Positions 7,145 to 15,806 of a stretch of DNA of 33,228 bases are shown piece by piece (the first letter of the stretch is position 1; each line of letters begins with the position of its first letter). The DNA is from Veillonellaceae bacterium. Its GTDB lineage: Bacteria; Bacillota; Negativicutes; JAAYSF01. Made by a program: the position numbers and the translations under genes. The stretch is from the NCBI GenBank assembly GCA_012523975.1, contig JAAYSF010000026.1:1-33228 (forward strand), read 5' to 3'. The notes under the pieces were generated by a model. That model was given only the letters and a program-made list of their open reading frames with translations. It had not been told where the DNA came from and searched no databases.

Positions 7145-8419
7145 ATGAAAAGAAAAAACAAAAGTCCAGAGCTTGGTCACATAGACTGGCGTAAATCAAG
7201 CGCCAGAATAATTTTCTATCACAAAGGTGAGCGGTACGTTAGCCCCTCTCTTGGTGCCGTGACGGAGGAAGAGGCTGAAATCGCTCGTCTACAATTCATT
7301 GTCGACGTTAAGAGCGGAAAACTTCTGCCTCAGTCAAAGCAAAAACCTTCTAGTACTCAAGAATTGACCTTTAACCATTTTGCTGCTCTATGGCTCAAAG
7401 ACCGCGAAACGACAGTCAGCGCTAAGACCTTTCATGAGGATAACCGGCGTCTAGAATCACGAATCTTACCTGTGCTCGGAGCGAAGATTTTGGCATCCTT
7501 AACTGGATACGACTTAGACCAATTTATTAAAAAGACGCTAGCTCAGCCTTGGCAAAACGGAGATAAGTCGTTTAAACCACTTGGCAATCAGTCCCGTAAA
7601 CACTACTTCCGGCAATTGCATACTATGTTTGAGCAAGCCAAAGCATGGGGATACTTGTCAAAAAACCCTATGGACGGATTAAAAGCGCCCTCCGCTAAGA
7701 ATAAGTCGACCCTTTACTATTCAATTGAAGAACTTGCTGCCTTTTGGCGAGTATGCCCCACTTCACATTCTCAAAGAGCTTTGCTAATTCACGTAGCCTG
7801 GACACTTGGTCTGCGACGCGAGGAAATTGCCGGTCTGCGTTGGTCAGACCTTGATCTAGATACAAACACTGCAACGATCCAGAACTGTAGAGTATATATT
7901 CCACGTAAAGGTATTATAAGTAAAGGGCCAAAGAACGAGAAACCTCGTGTTATTGGACTTTCGCAACAAGTTAGCGAGATGCTTGCAGACTATAAAATAG
8001 ACTATGACAAGCACAAAACGCTCTGGAAAAAACAATGGCTGGGACAAGATCTAATATTCGTCAAGCTGAATGACAAAGGAGCCCCCTATAATCCATCTAC
8101 CATTGACCACTGGCTTGACGACTACCTGAAGAACAATAAACTTCCCCACATTACCTTACACGGGTTTCGCCACACAATGGCAACTTTGCTCCATGAAGCC
8201 GGAATGGATACTGTAACCGTAAGTGAATTAATGGGGCACTCCACAAAACAATCAAATGTGCTCGGCGGCTTCGGAATGGCACCTCGGGTAACGCGTACAT
8301 ACCTGCACAAATCAAAAAACGCTGCTGCAAAAATGTCAGAAGCCATGACTAAAATATTTGATCAAGTCATGCGCCACAAAGCAGAATCTTCCCAAATATC
8401 TTCCCAAGGGAATAAATGA
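7145..8419 (+). CDS. int: Site-specific tyrosine recombinase (integrase)
   Basis: The 424-residue enzyme has all catalytic residues of phage/ICE integrases: Arg in LGLRREEIAGLRW (R224), a Lys in the beta-hairpin segment around SKGPKNEK (about 260-266), the H-x-x-R box LHGFRHTMATLLHEAG (H339, R342), the second His in LMGHS (H365), and nucleophile Y386 in RTYLHKS. The N-terminal part (residues 10-60) resembles an arm-binding domain, followed by a SAM-like core-binding domain. The start is placed at ATG 7145 with GGAAGGGGG upstream; an earlier in-frame ATG lies inside the excisionase gene. It ends 57 bases from the 3' end of tRNA-Sec, the classic arrangement for an element integrated into a tRNA gene. 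Confidence 0.95.
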   Translation: MKRKNKSPELGHIDWRKSSARIIFYHKGERYVSPSLGAVTEEEAEIARLQFIVDVKSGKLLPQSKQKPSSTQELTFNHFAALWLKDRETTVSAKTFHEDNRRLESRILPVLGAKILASLTGYDLDQFIKKTLAQPWQNGDKSFKPLGNQSRKHYFRQLHTMFEQAKAWGYLSKNPMDGLKAPSAKNKSTLYYSIEELAAFWRVCPTSHSQRALLIHVAWTLGLRREEIAGLRWSDLDLDTNTATIQNCRVYIPRKGIISKGPKNEKPRVIGLSQQVSEMLADYKIDYDKHKTLWKKQWLGQDLIFVKLNDKGAPYNPSTIDHWLDDYLKNNKLPHITLHGFRHTMATLLHEAGMDTVTVSELMGHSTKQSNVLGGFGMAPRVTRTYLHKSKNAAAKMSEAMTKIFDQVMRHKAESSQISSQGNK

Positions 8420-8432
8420 TGCCCGCTAAATC

Positions 8433-8468
8433 AAAAGGCTTCTCAGTCAAACGACCGAGAAACCTTAA
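8433..8468 (-). terminator. Hairpin terminator between integrase and tRNA-Sec
   Basis: A stem of about 14 bp (outer arms AAGGCTTCTC at 8435-8444 and GAGAAACCTT at 8457-8466, one G-T pair) closes on a 4-base loop. On the minus strand it is followed by TTTTG, suiting termination of the tRNA transcript. It may also act on the integrase mRNA from the other side. Confidence 0.65.
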
Positions 8469-8476
8469 TTTATCTC

Positions 8477-8573
8477 TGGCGGGAGCGTGTAGGAATCGAA
8501 CCCACCCATGACAGGTTAGTGCCACGCAAACGGTTTTGAAGACCGCAGGAGCCACCAGGCCCCATCCGCCCCC
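8477..8573 (-). tRNA. selC: tRNA-Sec (selenocysteine, anticodon UCA)
   Basis: The 97-base RNA has an acceptor stem GGGGGCG pairing with CGCTCCC, an encoded GCCA end at 8477-8480, a 6-bp D stem (GGGGCC/GGCTCC) with a tight UGGU loop, an anticodon loop CTTCAAA with TCA at 8537-8539, a long variable arm and a T arm with TTCGATT. The long acceptor/T stack, long D stem and long variable arm are specific to tRNA-Sec. It implies that the host makes selenoproteins with selA/selB elsewhere. Its 3' end faces the integrase gene. Confidence 0.93.
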
Positions 8574-8625
8574 ATGTGTATATGGAGTTGTTTGTTAAGT
8601 CATTAATTATAGAATTCATGTCTCT

Positions 8626-8781
8626 TTATATAGTTCCTGCTTTTTTAAATATTATTAGTAACTTTGTTAATATAAGGGAATTTCTTTGACTTTCCTTAAG
8701 TAACCTTTGCCGAAGCTGCTCATCATCTAATATATTCAGGCCATATCCATTTTGCGATACCTTAATTAGAAAATCCTGCAT
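8626..8781 (-). CDS. Possible 51-residue ORF or gene remnant
   Basis: From ATG 8781 the frame encodes 51 residues with ordinary composition, including LNILDDEQLRQRLLKESQ followed by a hydrophobic, lysine-ending tail, and stops at 8626-8628. The frame stays open for a few more codons upstream (GLRFCESRR) without a start and without a ribosome site. A short hairpin (8786-8809) overlaps the upstream end. It could be a degraded fragment of a larger gene or a small protein. No family is recognised. Confidence 0.3.
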   Translation of the reverse strand: MQDFLIKVSQNGYGLNILDDEQLRQRLLKESQRNSLILTKLLIIFKKAGTI

Positions 8782-8856
8782 GCGCCGGCTTTCGCAAAAG
8801 CGCAAGCCGCTAGTTGCGTTTATTCACCAGAGCTCGTATGTATTAATTCTGGCAGA

Positions 8857-8882
8857 CAAAAAAGGCAGCCAAAGGCTGCCTT
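8857..8882 (-). terminator. Rho-independent terminator of the feo operon
   Basis: The perfect 9-bp stem AAGGCAGCC / GGCTGCCTT has a 3-base loop and, on the minus strand, ends in TTTTTT. It overlaps the stop codon of the small zinc-ribbon gene, which places that gene in the feo transcript. Confidence 0.88.
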
Positions 8883-9024
8883 AACTCAAACATTTACTAC
8901 TTTTTTTGCAATTGCTGCAGTTGCCGTCGCATGAGGTGAGCAACAGTTTATAACAGCGTGGACAGCGAATGATCCCTGGTGTGGTAATTTTAAAGCCGCA
9001 TTGAGGGCATTTTGGCCGTTCCAT
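8881..9024 (-). CDS. 47-residue zinc-ribbon protein at the end of the feo operon
   Basis: The short protein contains CPQCG, CPRC, and a C-terminal cluster CDGNCSNCKKSSKC: eight cysteines in 47 residues. Start ATG 9024 has GAGGTG 6 bases upstream, 16 bases after the feoB stop, and the operon terminator overlaps its stop codon. The cysteines could bind zinc or a 2Fe-2S/4Fe-4S cluster. FeoC-type and other small cysteine-rich proteins are known beside feoB in other bacteria, so an accessory or iron/redox-sensing role in ferrous uptake is a reasonable inference. I do not recognise it as a named family. Confidence 0.75.
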   Translation of the reverse strand: MERPKCPQCGFKITTPGIIRCPRCYKLLLTSCDGNCSNCKKSSKCLS

Positions 9025-9040
9025 CTGTTTCACCTCGATA

Positions 9041-10885
9041 TTACATAATGATATGAGCTACAATACCGCCGACTATAAATGCAGCAACCCAGGAACCAAT
9101 CCAAATTAGCGTCCCTTCGCGAGTACCACGTTCTTTGAACATTACGATGATTGAAGCGATGCAAGGTACAAACAGCGTAATGGCAATAAGCGAAATCAGT
9201 GTTTGTTCCGGAGTCAGCACCATGCCGGATAAACCGGCTGCGCCGAAGTCACGACGAATCATGCCCATGATAAAGGCGGTAGCCGTTTCACGTGGCAGTA
9301 GCAGCATACCTTCGGTAATCGGCGCAAAGAGATTTTGAATTGTAGCCAATAAGCCTGTTAACTGCAATGAACTGATTATTAGTGCTCCTAGCGCGAAAAG
9401 CGGTGCGGCTTCTTCCAGAAAGGCATAGGACTTAACCACCGTCTTTTTGAGTACATTTTTGACCCTCGGCAGTCTTATCGGCGGCAAGTCGATCAGCAGA
9501 TCAGACGACTCACCGGGTAACACTTTATGAAGAATTTTCCCGACTAAGCCTAAGATAACAACCATTACTGTTACATAAATCAAAATATACTTCGTACCAA
9601 GTCCGGCAAGCATTCCGGCAATTACACCCAGTTGCGCCGAACATGGAATAGCTAATCCCAGTACAGCGGTAGCAATTGTCCGTTCACGCTGAGTACCCAG
9701 AATTCGGGTCGTAATCGTAGCCATAGTTACACAGCCAAACCCTAAAATCAGCGGAATAATTGCACGGCCGTTAAGACCAATAGAGTTCATCACTCTATCT
9801 ACCAGTGTGGCTAGACGAGGCAAGTATCCCGAGTCTTCCATTACCGATAATATTAGATAAAACCCAACAACCAGCGGCAGCAGCAGTCCTAGTATATAGG
9901 TTACCGTCATGGTCAAAAGACCAAATTCTCCAATCAGGACAGCGCCCAATATGGATTCCTCACTAATAAATCGACCAATAAAATCACGAATTGCTGGTTC
10001 ATACATACCTTGCATCAGCGTTTCTTCGGTAAAACCGACAATATCTTGGGCAACCACTACACCAATCAAATGATACATAATATATAGTGCAAAAAGAAAG
10101 AATGGTATACCGGTTACGGGCCGCAGCATAAGACGGCCAAGTTTGGTCGAGAGCAACGCGCCTTCCTGACTTTCAGTGACGGCGTGTTTTATTATGTCAT
10201 TTACCCGATGACGGCGTTCATGATAAATTTCCTCGCGGTTTAAGCCGAGTTCTACACCATGACGAGCAGCAACATGCGGGTCGCCTTCCAACACCAGTAG
10301 AGCTTCACCCCATGAACCGGTACGGTTAAGCATTTCTTGAAGCTGCTTCTTTAAAGCAATAGGCACATTGCCGGTCCGAGCTTCATAAAGCCTGTTTTTA
10401 ACCTCTTCAAGCCCCTTACCCTTGACAGCGACAGTAGGAATTACTGGAACGCCGAGTAGATGCTCCAAGAGGTCAACATCAACCTTAATACCTTGTTCAG
10501 CTGCTTCGTCCATCATATTTAACGCTACGATGACTGGGATACCAGTATCGATTACCTGCAGCGTTAAAAACAGGTCCCGCTCAAGGTGTACAGCATTAAC
10601 TATGTTTACAATCAAATCGGCTGACAGGATTACATCCCTAGCTACTATTTCTTCATCATTAAACGAAGATATTCCGTAGACACCAGGGGTATCGATAACT
10701 ACATCATTGCCGAACTTGCCATGTGATATATCAACCGTTGTGCCCGGGAAGTTAGAAACATCGACGTAAACGCCGGTAAGTGTGTTAAAAAATACTGATT
10801 TTCCAACATTAGGATTGCCGACAAGAACTATCTTTTTTGCCCCATCTGGTATTTGAATATTACTAAGATTATTATGACAATGCAT
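9041..10885 (-). CDS. feoB: Ferrous iron transporter FeoB
   Basis: The 614-residue membrane protein imports Fe2+. The cytosolic N-terminal G domain carries G1 GNPNVGKS (23-30), a G2 threonine in FPGTT, G3 DTPG (65-68) and G4 NMMD (123-126). A helical spacer follows (residues about 180-235), then Gate-type membrane segments (for example PLILGFGCVTMATITTRIL and IPCSAQLGVIAGMLAG) and a C-terminal membrane block. It is shorter than E. coli FeoB (773) but within the Firmicute range. ATG 10885 is preceded by GGAGG. It lies 15 bases after feoA and is followed by the small cysteine-rich gene. Confidence 0.97.
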   Translation of the reverse strand: MHCHNNLSNIQIPDGAKKIVLVGNPNVGKSVFFNTLTGVYVDVSNFPGTTVDISHGKFGNDVVIDTPGVYGISSFNDEEIVARDVILSADLIVNIVNAVHLERDLFLTLQVIDTGIPVIVALNMMDEAAEQGIKVDVDLLEHLLGVPVIPTVAVKGKGLEEVKNRLYEARTGNVPIALKKQLQEMLNRTGSWGEALLVLEGDPHVAARHGVELGLNREEIYHERRHRVNDIIKHAVTESQEGALLSTKLGRLMLRPVTGIPFFLFALYIMYHLIGVVVAQDIVGFTEETLMQGMYEPAIRDFIGRFISEESILGAVLIGEFGLLTMTVTYILGLLLPLVVGFYLILSVMEDSGYLPRLATLVDRVMNSIGLNGRAIIPLILGFGCVTMATITTRILGTQRERTIATAVLGLAIPCSAQLGVIAGMLAGLGTKYILIYVTVMVVILGLVGKILHKVLPGESSDLLIDLPPIRLPRVKNVLKKTVVKSYAFLEEAAPLFALGALIISSLQLTGLLATIQNLFAPITEGMLLLPRETATAFIMGMIRRDFGAAGLSGMVLTPEQTLISLIAITLFVPCIASIIVMFKERGTREGTLIWIGSWVAAFIVGGIVAHIIM

Positions 10886-10900
10886 TTCTATCCTCCAATA

Positions 10901-11119
10901 TTAAGCAGGCTGTACTTGAATGTTCTCAGCCAGTTTGCGGCCAATGGCAATTTCCTGTTTGCCTTTACAGATTACAATTGGTCCGGCAGGCAGCTTTTCA
11001 GCACACTCTACTTCGGCTCCTTCAGCAATCCCGAATCTAATCGCCTGCGCCCTGACAGTATCACCGATTATTTGGGCTATATATAAACGTTGGCCGCGGT
11101 TTGCCTGATCCAGTGTCAT
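10901..11119 (-). CDS. feoA: Ferrous iron transport accessory protein FeoA
   Basis: The 72-residue protein has the FeoA SH3-like pattern: an N-terminal TLDQANRGQRLYIAQI, then RAQAIRFGIAEGAEVE, then PIVICKGKQEIAIGRKLAENIQV. FeoA is a small cytosolic partner of FeoB needed for efficient Fe2+ uptake. It is the first gene of the operon; GGGGG lies upstream of ATG 11119. The leader between promoter and ATG contains Fur-like sites. Confidence 0.95.
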   Translation of the reverse strand: MTLDQANRGQRLYIAQIIGDTVRAQAIRFGIAEGAEVECAEKLPAGPIVICKGKQEIAIGRKLAENIQVQPA

Positions 11120-11139
11120 GATGATTCCCCCTTATATAT

Positions 11140-11161
11140 TGATAATCGTTGTCAATTATCA
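11140..11161. promoter_or_regulatory. Fur-like inverted repeat in the feoA leader
   Basis: TGATAAT and ATTATCA are exact inverted copies with an 8-base spacer. The half-sites match the GATAAT units of the Fur box, although the spacing is longer than in the classical 19-bp site. It lies 21 bases upstream of the feoA start codon and downstream of the promoter. Confidence 0.55.
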
Positions 11162-11194
11162 TGTAAAAAAAAGGTCTTTTTTCTTGTTAATTTG

Positions 11195-11224
11195 ATTATA
11201 GGCGAGAATGACTATCACTGTCAA
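11195..11224 (-). promoter_or_regulatory. Sigma-A promoter of feoAB overlapped by a Fur box
   Basis: On the minus strand TTGACA (11219-11224) and TATAAT (11195-11200) are both exact, with an 18-base spacer. The spacer contains the 19-base stretch 11204-11222, which matches the consensus Fur box at about 14 of 19 positions. Iron-loaded Fur bound there would cover the -35 hexamer, so repression by iron is likely. Confidence 0.75.
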
Positions 11225-11232
11225 GAAGATTT

Positions 11233-11255
11233 AAAGGCGGCTAAAAACCGCCTTT
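11233..11255 (-). terminator. Weak terminator hairpin after cbiO
   Basis: A perfect 8-bp stem AAAGGCGG / CCGCCTTT overlaps the cbiO stop codon. The following minus-strand bases (TTTAAATCTT) are only moderately T-rich, so termination may be partial. Confidence 0.45.
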
Positions 11256-12071
11256 AAGTAAGGATATAAGTTCGGCTACTGTCCGCGGTATCCCACTATT
11301 ACCGTTCTTGTTAACCATGGCTGTATAAATTTCACCAACCACCGGCCGAGCAAAGCCATGATCAACATGATTACTGCAATTAAGAATGGTATCAGGCGGC
11401 CCTCCGGCAATGACTTGCCCCTGCGCCAGTACGTATACCAAGTCGGCCCACCGCCACGCCCAGTCGACATCATGAGTGGCGACGACCAGGGTTGTACCTT
11501 GGGTATACAATCTGTCCATGATTTCACTTAAATTTTGCATGCCGGGAAAATCCAATCCGGCAGTAGGCTCGTCCATAACAAGCATTTCGGGCTGCATTGC
11601 CAAAACTCCGGCAATAGCAACGCGTTTTTTTTGGCCATGACTTAAAAAATGCACCGGCTCGTTGGCATATTCGGCCATCTGAACAGCTTCTAATGCTTTC
11701 ATCGCCGTTTGTTCAGCCTTTTTTAGACTCATTCCCAAGTTCATCGGACCAAACAAAACATCATCCAGGACACTTCCGGCAAATAGCTGAGTGTCAGGAT
11801 CCTGAAAAACAAGACCAATTTTTTGTCGTAGCGTCGTTATTGCTGAGCGCGAGTATTCATAAGGCCTCCCTTGATACAGGAGCCGTCCGGCTGTGGGCCT
11901 TAAGATAGCGTTAAACTGCAAAAATAAGGTAGATTTTCCTGCTCCGTTTGGGCCAACAAAAGCAACCCGCTTTCCGGCGGGTATCTTGAGATTTATACCA
12001 TTGAGGGCAGGTTTATCAAATCGGTATGAAAATTCAATGTTTTGAGCTTCTAATAGCGGGTGTATCTGCAT
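11241..12071 (-). CDS. cbiO: Cobalt ECF transporter ATPase CbiO
   Basis: The 276-residue ABC ATPase has Walker A GPNGAGKST, Q-loop FQDPDTQLF, signature LSHGQKKRVAIAG, Walker B MLVMDEPTAGLD and H-loop ATHD. FQDPDxQLF with LSHGQKKR is typical of the energy-coupling-factor (CbiO/EcfA) class. It powers Co2+ import with CbiMNQ. Start ATG 12071 has GGAGG about 14 bases upstream. It is the last gene of the cbiMNQO cluster. Confidence 0.95.
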   Translation of the reverse strand: MQIHPLLEAQNIEFSYRFDKPALNGINLKIPAGKRVAFVGPNGAGKSTLFLQFNAILRPTAGRLLYQGRPYEYSRSAITTLRQKIGLVFQDPDTQLFAGSVLDDVLFGPMNLGMSLKKAEQTAMKALEAVQMAEYANEPVHFLSHGQKKRVAIAGVLAMQPEMLVMDEPTAGLDFPGMQNLSEIMDRLYTQGTTLVVATHDVDWAWRWADLVYVLAQGQVIAGGPPDTILNCSNHVDHGFARPVVGEIYTAMVNKNGNSGIPRTVAELISLLKGGF

Positions 12072-12117
12072 GCTTTGTATAATCCTCCACCAAGCGGATT
12101 GTAAGGAGTCACTGGTT

Positions 12118-12879
12118 CTAAAGCGTTGCTGTCAAAGCCACACTTATCAATACCGCTACAATAGCTATTAGACGTATGAGGCTAATATCCTGCCGTGGAT
12201 AGCGGTACACCAATTTGTCGGAATAGTTGCGCGCTAGAAGTGCGGTATAAAGGTCACGAGCAGTAATGAATGATTTACTGCAAAGATTGGCGGCCAGCAT
12301 GGTCAGCGAGCGCAGCGACCGCTTAGTGCTTGAATATCCTAAACGAGACTGCTGAGCAGTATATATTTGGGCCGCAGTTTCTAAAAACACGAAAATAAAA
12401 CGGTAGGTAAGCAAGCTTATCTCCATTACGGTATTGAGCGCCTTAATCCTGGCTGCAAATGCCGTAATGTGAGCAATCGGTGTGGTTGTAGCAACCATAA
12501 ACAGACATGATACTGCCGCCGCACTCCGCAAAAAAAGGCCTTTTGCCGTCATAATCCCTTGTGCAGTTATGCCTAAGTAATAGCTGCCAACTTTAGTGCT
12601 GGCAATGGCCGAAAATGGCATTGTTCCAAAACTTACAGCGACTGTAACCAAGCCAACTAGCAAAAAAGCCAAAGGCGCCATCCATAAACGTAAAAGATAG
12701 CGCGGTGATATTTTTGCATACAGCATCACACTATGCATAAGTAAAATAATGCATAGCAAAGTAAAGGGGCGGGGCAAGACCAATGACAAAATCAGGCAAC
12801 CCCACCCTAACAATATCTTTTCATGTATACTAACATGCTTTAACGCATTATTGTAAGCTAGATAATCTAAATACAACAT
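12118..12879 (-). CDS. cbiQ: Cobalt ECF transporter transmembrane protein CbiQ
   Basis: The 253-residue protein is the T component that couples the ATPase to the metal-binding CbiMN pair. Hydrophobic segments occur near residues 25-60, 67-90, 115-135 and at the C-terminus (LIRLIAIVAVLISVALTAT). The cytosolic coupling region before the last segment reads LYTALLARNYS, a variant of the usual A-R-G motif. It lies 18 bases after cbiN. The ribosome site is weak (GGGTAAT), which suggests translational coupling within the operon. Confidence 0.93.
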   Translation of the reverse strand: MLYLDYLAYNNALKHVSIHEKILLGWGCLILSLVLPRPFTLLCIILLMHSVMLYAKISPRYLLRLWMAPLAFLLVGLVTVAVSFGTMPFSAIASTKVGSYYLGITAQGIMTAKGLFLRSAAAVSCLFMVATTTPIAHITAFAARIKALNTVMEISLLTYRFIFVFLETAAQIYTAQQSRLGYSSTKRSLRSLTMLAANLCSKSFITARDLYTALLARNYSDKLVYRYPRQDISLIRLIAIVAVLISVALTATL

Positions 12880-12897
12880 ATGTATTACCCGTTCATT

Positions 12898-13224
12898 TTA
12901 GTTTGTTGTTGTAGCTGTAGCGGTCGCCTTGATACCCTTTTCCTCAGGCTTCGGAGCTTTCCGCCCGCGCTGATAGCCTACAAAGTAGCCAATGAATCCG
13001 GCACCGATAGCAGCCTGCAGAGCAAAAAGCAAGCTTTCAACCTCGCCTGAAGGCGGCTCCCACAAGGCGTTTACCCATGGTTCATAATCAGGATTAATCG
13101 CCTCTATTGCGGATTGAGCCTGATCATCTGTTCCGCCGAACTCAGATTCTTTATGCATCATCAATGGTACAACAGCCAGCAAGACAACCAGAACTAATAA
13201 AATGATATTCTGCTTACTTACCAT
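12898..13224 (-). CDS. cbiN: Cobalt transport protein CbiN
   Basis: The 108-residue protein has an N-terminal membrane segment (NIILLVLVVLLAVVPLMM), an extracytoplasmic stretch (GGTDDQAQSAIEAINPDYEPW) and a second membrane segment (LLFALQAAIGAGFIGYFVGY), the CbiN pattern. CbiN helps load Co2+ onto CbiM. Its start overlaps the end of cbiM by 11 bases, a sign of coupled translation. Confidence 0.93.
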   Translation of the reverse strand: MVSKQNIILLVLVVLLAVVPLMMHKESEFGGTDDQAQSAIEAINPDYEPWVNALWEPPSGEVESLLFALQAAIGAGFIGYFVGYQRGRKAPKPEEKGIKATATATTTN

Positions 13225-13960
13225 TAGTCATTCCACCTTTCCACCAGGCTTGAATTAAGCCTTGCTCACTGTAACGCAGTAGCGCATTATAGACGACTAC
13301 GCTAAGCAAGCCCTCGCTAATTGCCAGCGGAATCTGAGTTATTGAAAAAACACCGAGAAATTTAGTAAATGACAGCCATACCCCTCCGACTGGATCGGGA
13401 AATGCCCATGCTAGCTGAGCGGCCGTCACCATGTATGTAGTCCAATCGCCGCAAGCAGCAGCCAGAAAGACAGCTATTTTTTCTGAAAAGCCCATCGAGC
13501 GGCATACCTTGAACAAGCCCCAAGCCATAAATGCTCCAGCGACACCCATCGAGAATGTATTGGCTCCCCAGGTGCTAATGCCACCATGGGCTAACAAGAG
13601 CGCTTGAAAGACCAATACAATGCCGCTTAGCACGCTTGATACTGCCGGCCCAAATAGGATTGCGCTTAGACCAACCCCGGTAGCATGCGAGCTTGAACCG
13701 GTAACCGAGGGAATTTTAAGTGCCGAAAGCACAAAAATAAACGCGGCAGCTAGGCCAAGCAGCAGTTTTCTTTCCGGGTAATTCTTTAAAGTAGCGCCGA
13801 TTTGCCTAATCCCTAAGGCGATAAACGGAGCTACAACCGCCATCCACAAAAAAGCATGACTTTGCGGCAAAAAGCCCTCCATGATGTGCATGGCATGACC
13901 AACAGCCGGCATACATGCACTGACAGCTACGAAATAAACAACTAACCAGGTAATTTTCAT
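13214..13960 (-). CDS. cbiM: Cobalt ECF transporter substrate-binding protein CbiM
   Basis: The 248-residue membrane protein has a signal peptide ending in GHA, which would expose MHIMEGFLP as the mature N-terminus; the first Met and His of that sequence coordinate the metal in the CbiM/NikM family. Several membrane segments follow, together with the family stretch SSHATGVGLSAILFGP. GGAAGGGG precedes ATG 13960. As first gene of the cluster behind a cobalamin riboswitch it is more likely a cobalt than a nickel transporter. Confidence 0.95.
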   Translation of the reverse strand: MKITWLVVYFVAVSACMPAVGHAMHIMEGFLPQSHAFLWMAVVAPFIALGIRQIGATLKNYPERKLLLGLAAAFIFVLSALKIPSVTGSSSHATGVGLSAILFGPAVSSVLSGIVLVFQALLLAHGGISTWGANTFSMGVAGAFMAWGLFKVCRSMGFSEKIAVFLAAACGDWTTYMVTAAQLAWAFPDPVGGVWLSFTKFLGVFSITQIPLAISEGLLSVVVYNALLRYSEQGLIQAWWKGGMTNGK

Positions 13961-14047
13961 TTCTACGTTCCCCTTCCTTGTAATAGGACTTCGTCAAACA
14001 CCGGCCGAAGACCCGCGCACAGGTTGGGGGGATAAAGCTGCACTTCG

Positions 14048-14082
14048 GTAAAAAAAATCTCTACCAAAATAGGTAGAGATTT
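14048..14082 (-). terminator. Terminator of the cobalamin riboswitch
   Basis: A perfect 11-bp stem AAATCTCTACC / GGTAGAGATTT with a 6-base loop is followed on the minus strand by a run of T. It lies between the riboswitch and cbiM and is the likely expression platform. Confidence 0.85.
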
Positions 14083-14141
14083 GCTTTACAAGGCCTGCAA
14101 ATCCCCATCCCCATCGCTCGTGGGTAAAAACGGTGATTGTT

Positions 14142-14295
14142 GAATAGGCAGTTCTTCTGACTCAGGTTCACAGCTTGCCTGCGCCTTCCCAGATATTATC
14201 CAGTGGCTAACAGCAGATTCGCTCCCCATTACAGCGGCGGGACCGTGTTGGCATTGCACCAAGCTTCCCTATTAAGCCCGTTAGGGCACCTATTC
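14142..14295 (-). promoter_or_regulatory. Cobalamin riboswitch controlling cbiMNQO
   Basis: On the minus strand the hallmarks appear in order: P1 GAATAGG, GGTGCC, AATAGGGAAGC, GGTGCAATGCCAACACGGTCC, CGCCGCTGTAA, GCCACTGG, GGGAAGGC and the B12-box-like GAGTCAGAAGAACTGCCT, closing with CCTATTC. These are conserved core elements of the cobalamin (B12) element. High cobalamin should favour the downstream terminator and switch cobalt uptake off. Confidence 0.92.
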
Positions 14296-14312
14296 CAATA
14301 TTATGCGGATTA

Positions 14313-15633
<1,321 letters not shown>

Positions 15634-15678
15634 CTAAAAGCTTATCCCTTCAAATGGCGACATCATTATTTCAGCATG

Positions 15679-15715
15679 AAAAAACTCCCGCCTGCAGGGA
15701 CGAGAGTACCGTCCC
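15679..15715 (-). terminator. Attenuator-like terminator with competing hairpin in the serS leader
   Basis: On the minus strand CTCTCGTC and GGCGGGAG form an 8-bp stem (two G-U pairs) followed by TTTTTT. An alternative 6-bp hairpin, GGGACG with CGTCCC (15697-15702 and 15710-15715), uses the same bases. The wording (GGTACTCTCGTCCC, then GGGAGTTTTTT) resembles the end of T-box leaders, but the whole leader is only about 145 bases and no stem I or full T-box is visible. Confidence 0.55.
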
Positions 15716-15772
15716 GCTCGAACGGGCGCCGCCGGATATTTCCCAAATTGTTAAAATTAGTTTATACCAATT

Positions 15773-15802
15773 ATTTTACAATATGCATTGCGTAGTTGTA
15801 AA
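15773..15802 (-). promoter_or_regulatory. Probable promoter of serS
   Basis: On the minus strand TTTACA (15797-15802) and TAAAAT (15773-15778) are 18 bases apart, each one mismatch from consensus. The distance to the serS start is about 160 bases, leaving room for the attenuator. Confidence 0.5.
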
Positions 15803-15806
15803 GGCA

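Noticed and set aside
1-8476. A second copy of the tRNA-Sec 3' end marking the other end of the element
   Set aside because: None was seen by eye in the window; a mechanical search of the full genome is needed before an attachment site is called.
8367-8555. 62-codon frame on the minus strand over the tRNA-Sec gene
   Set aside because: It overlaps a well-formed tRNA gene and its terminator and has no ribosome site.
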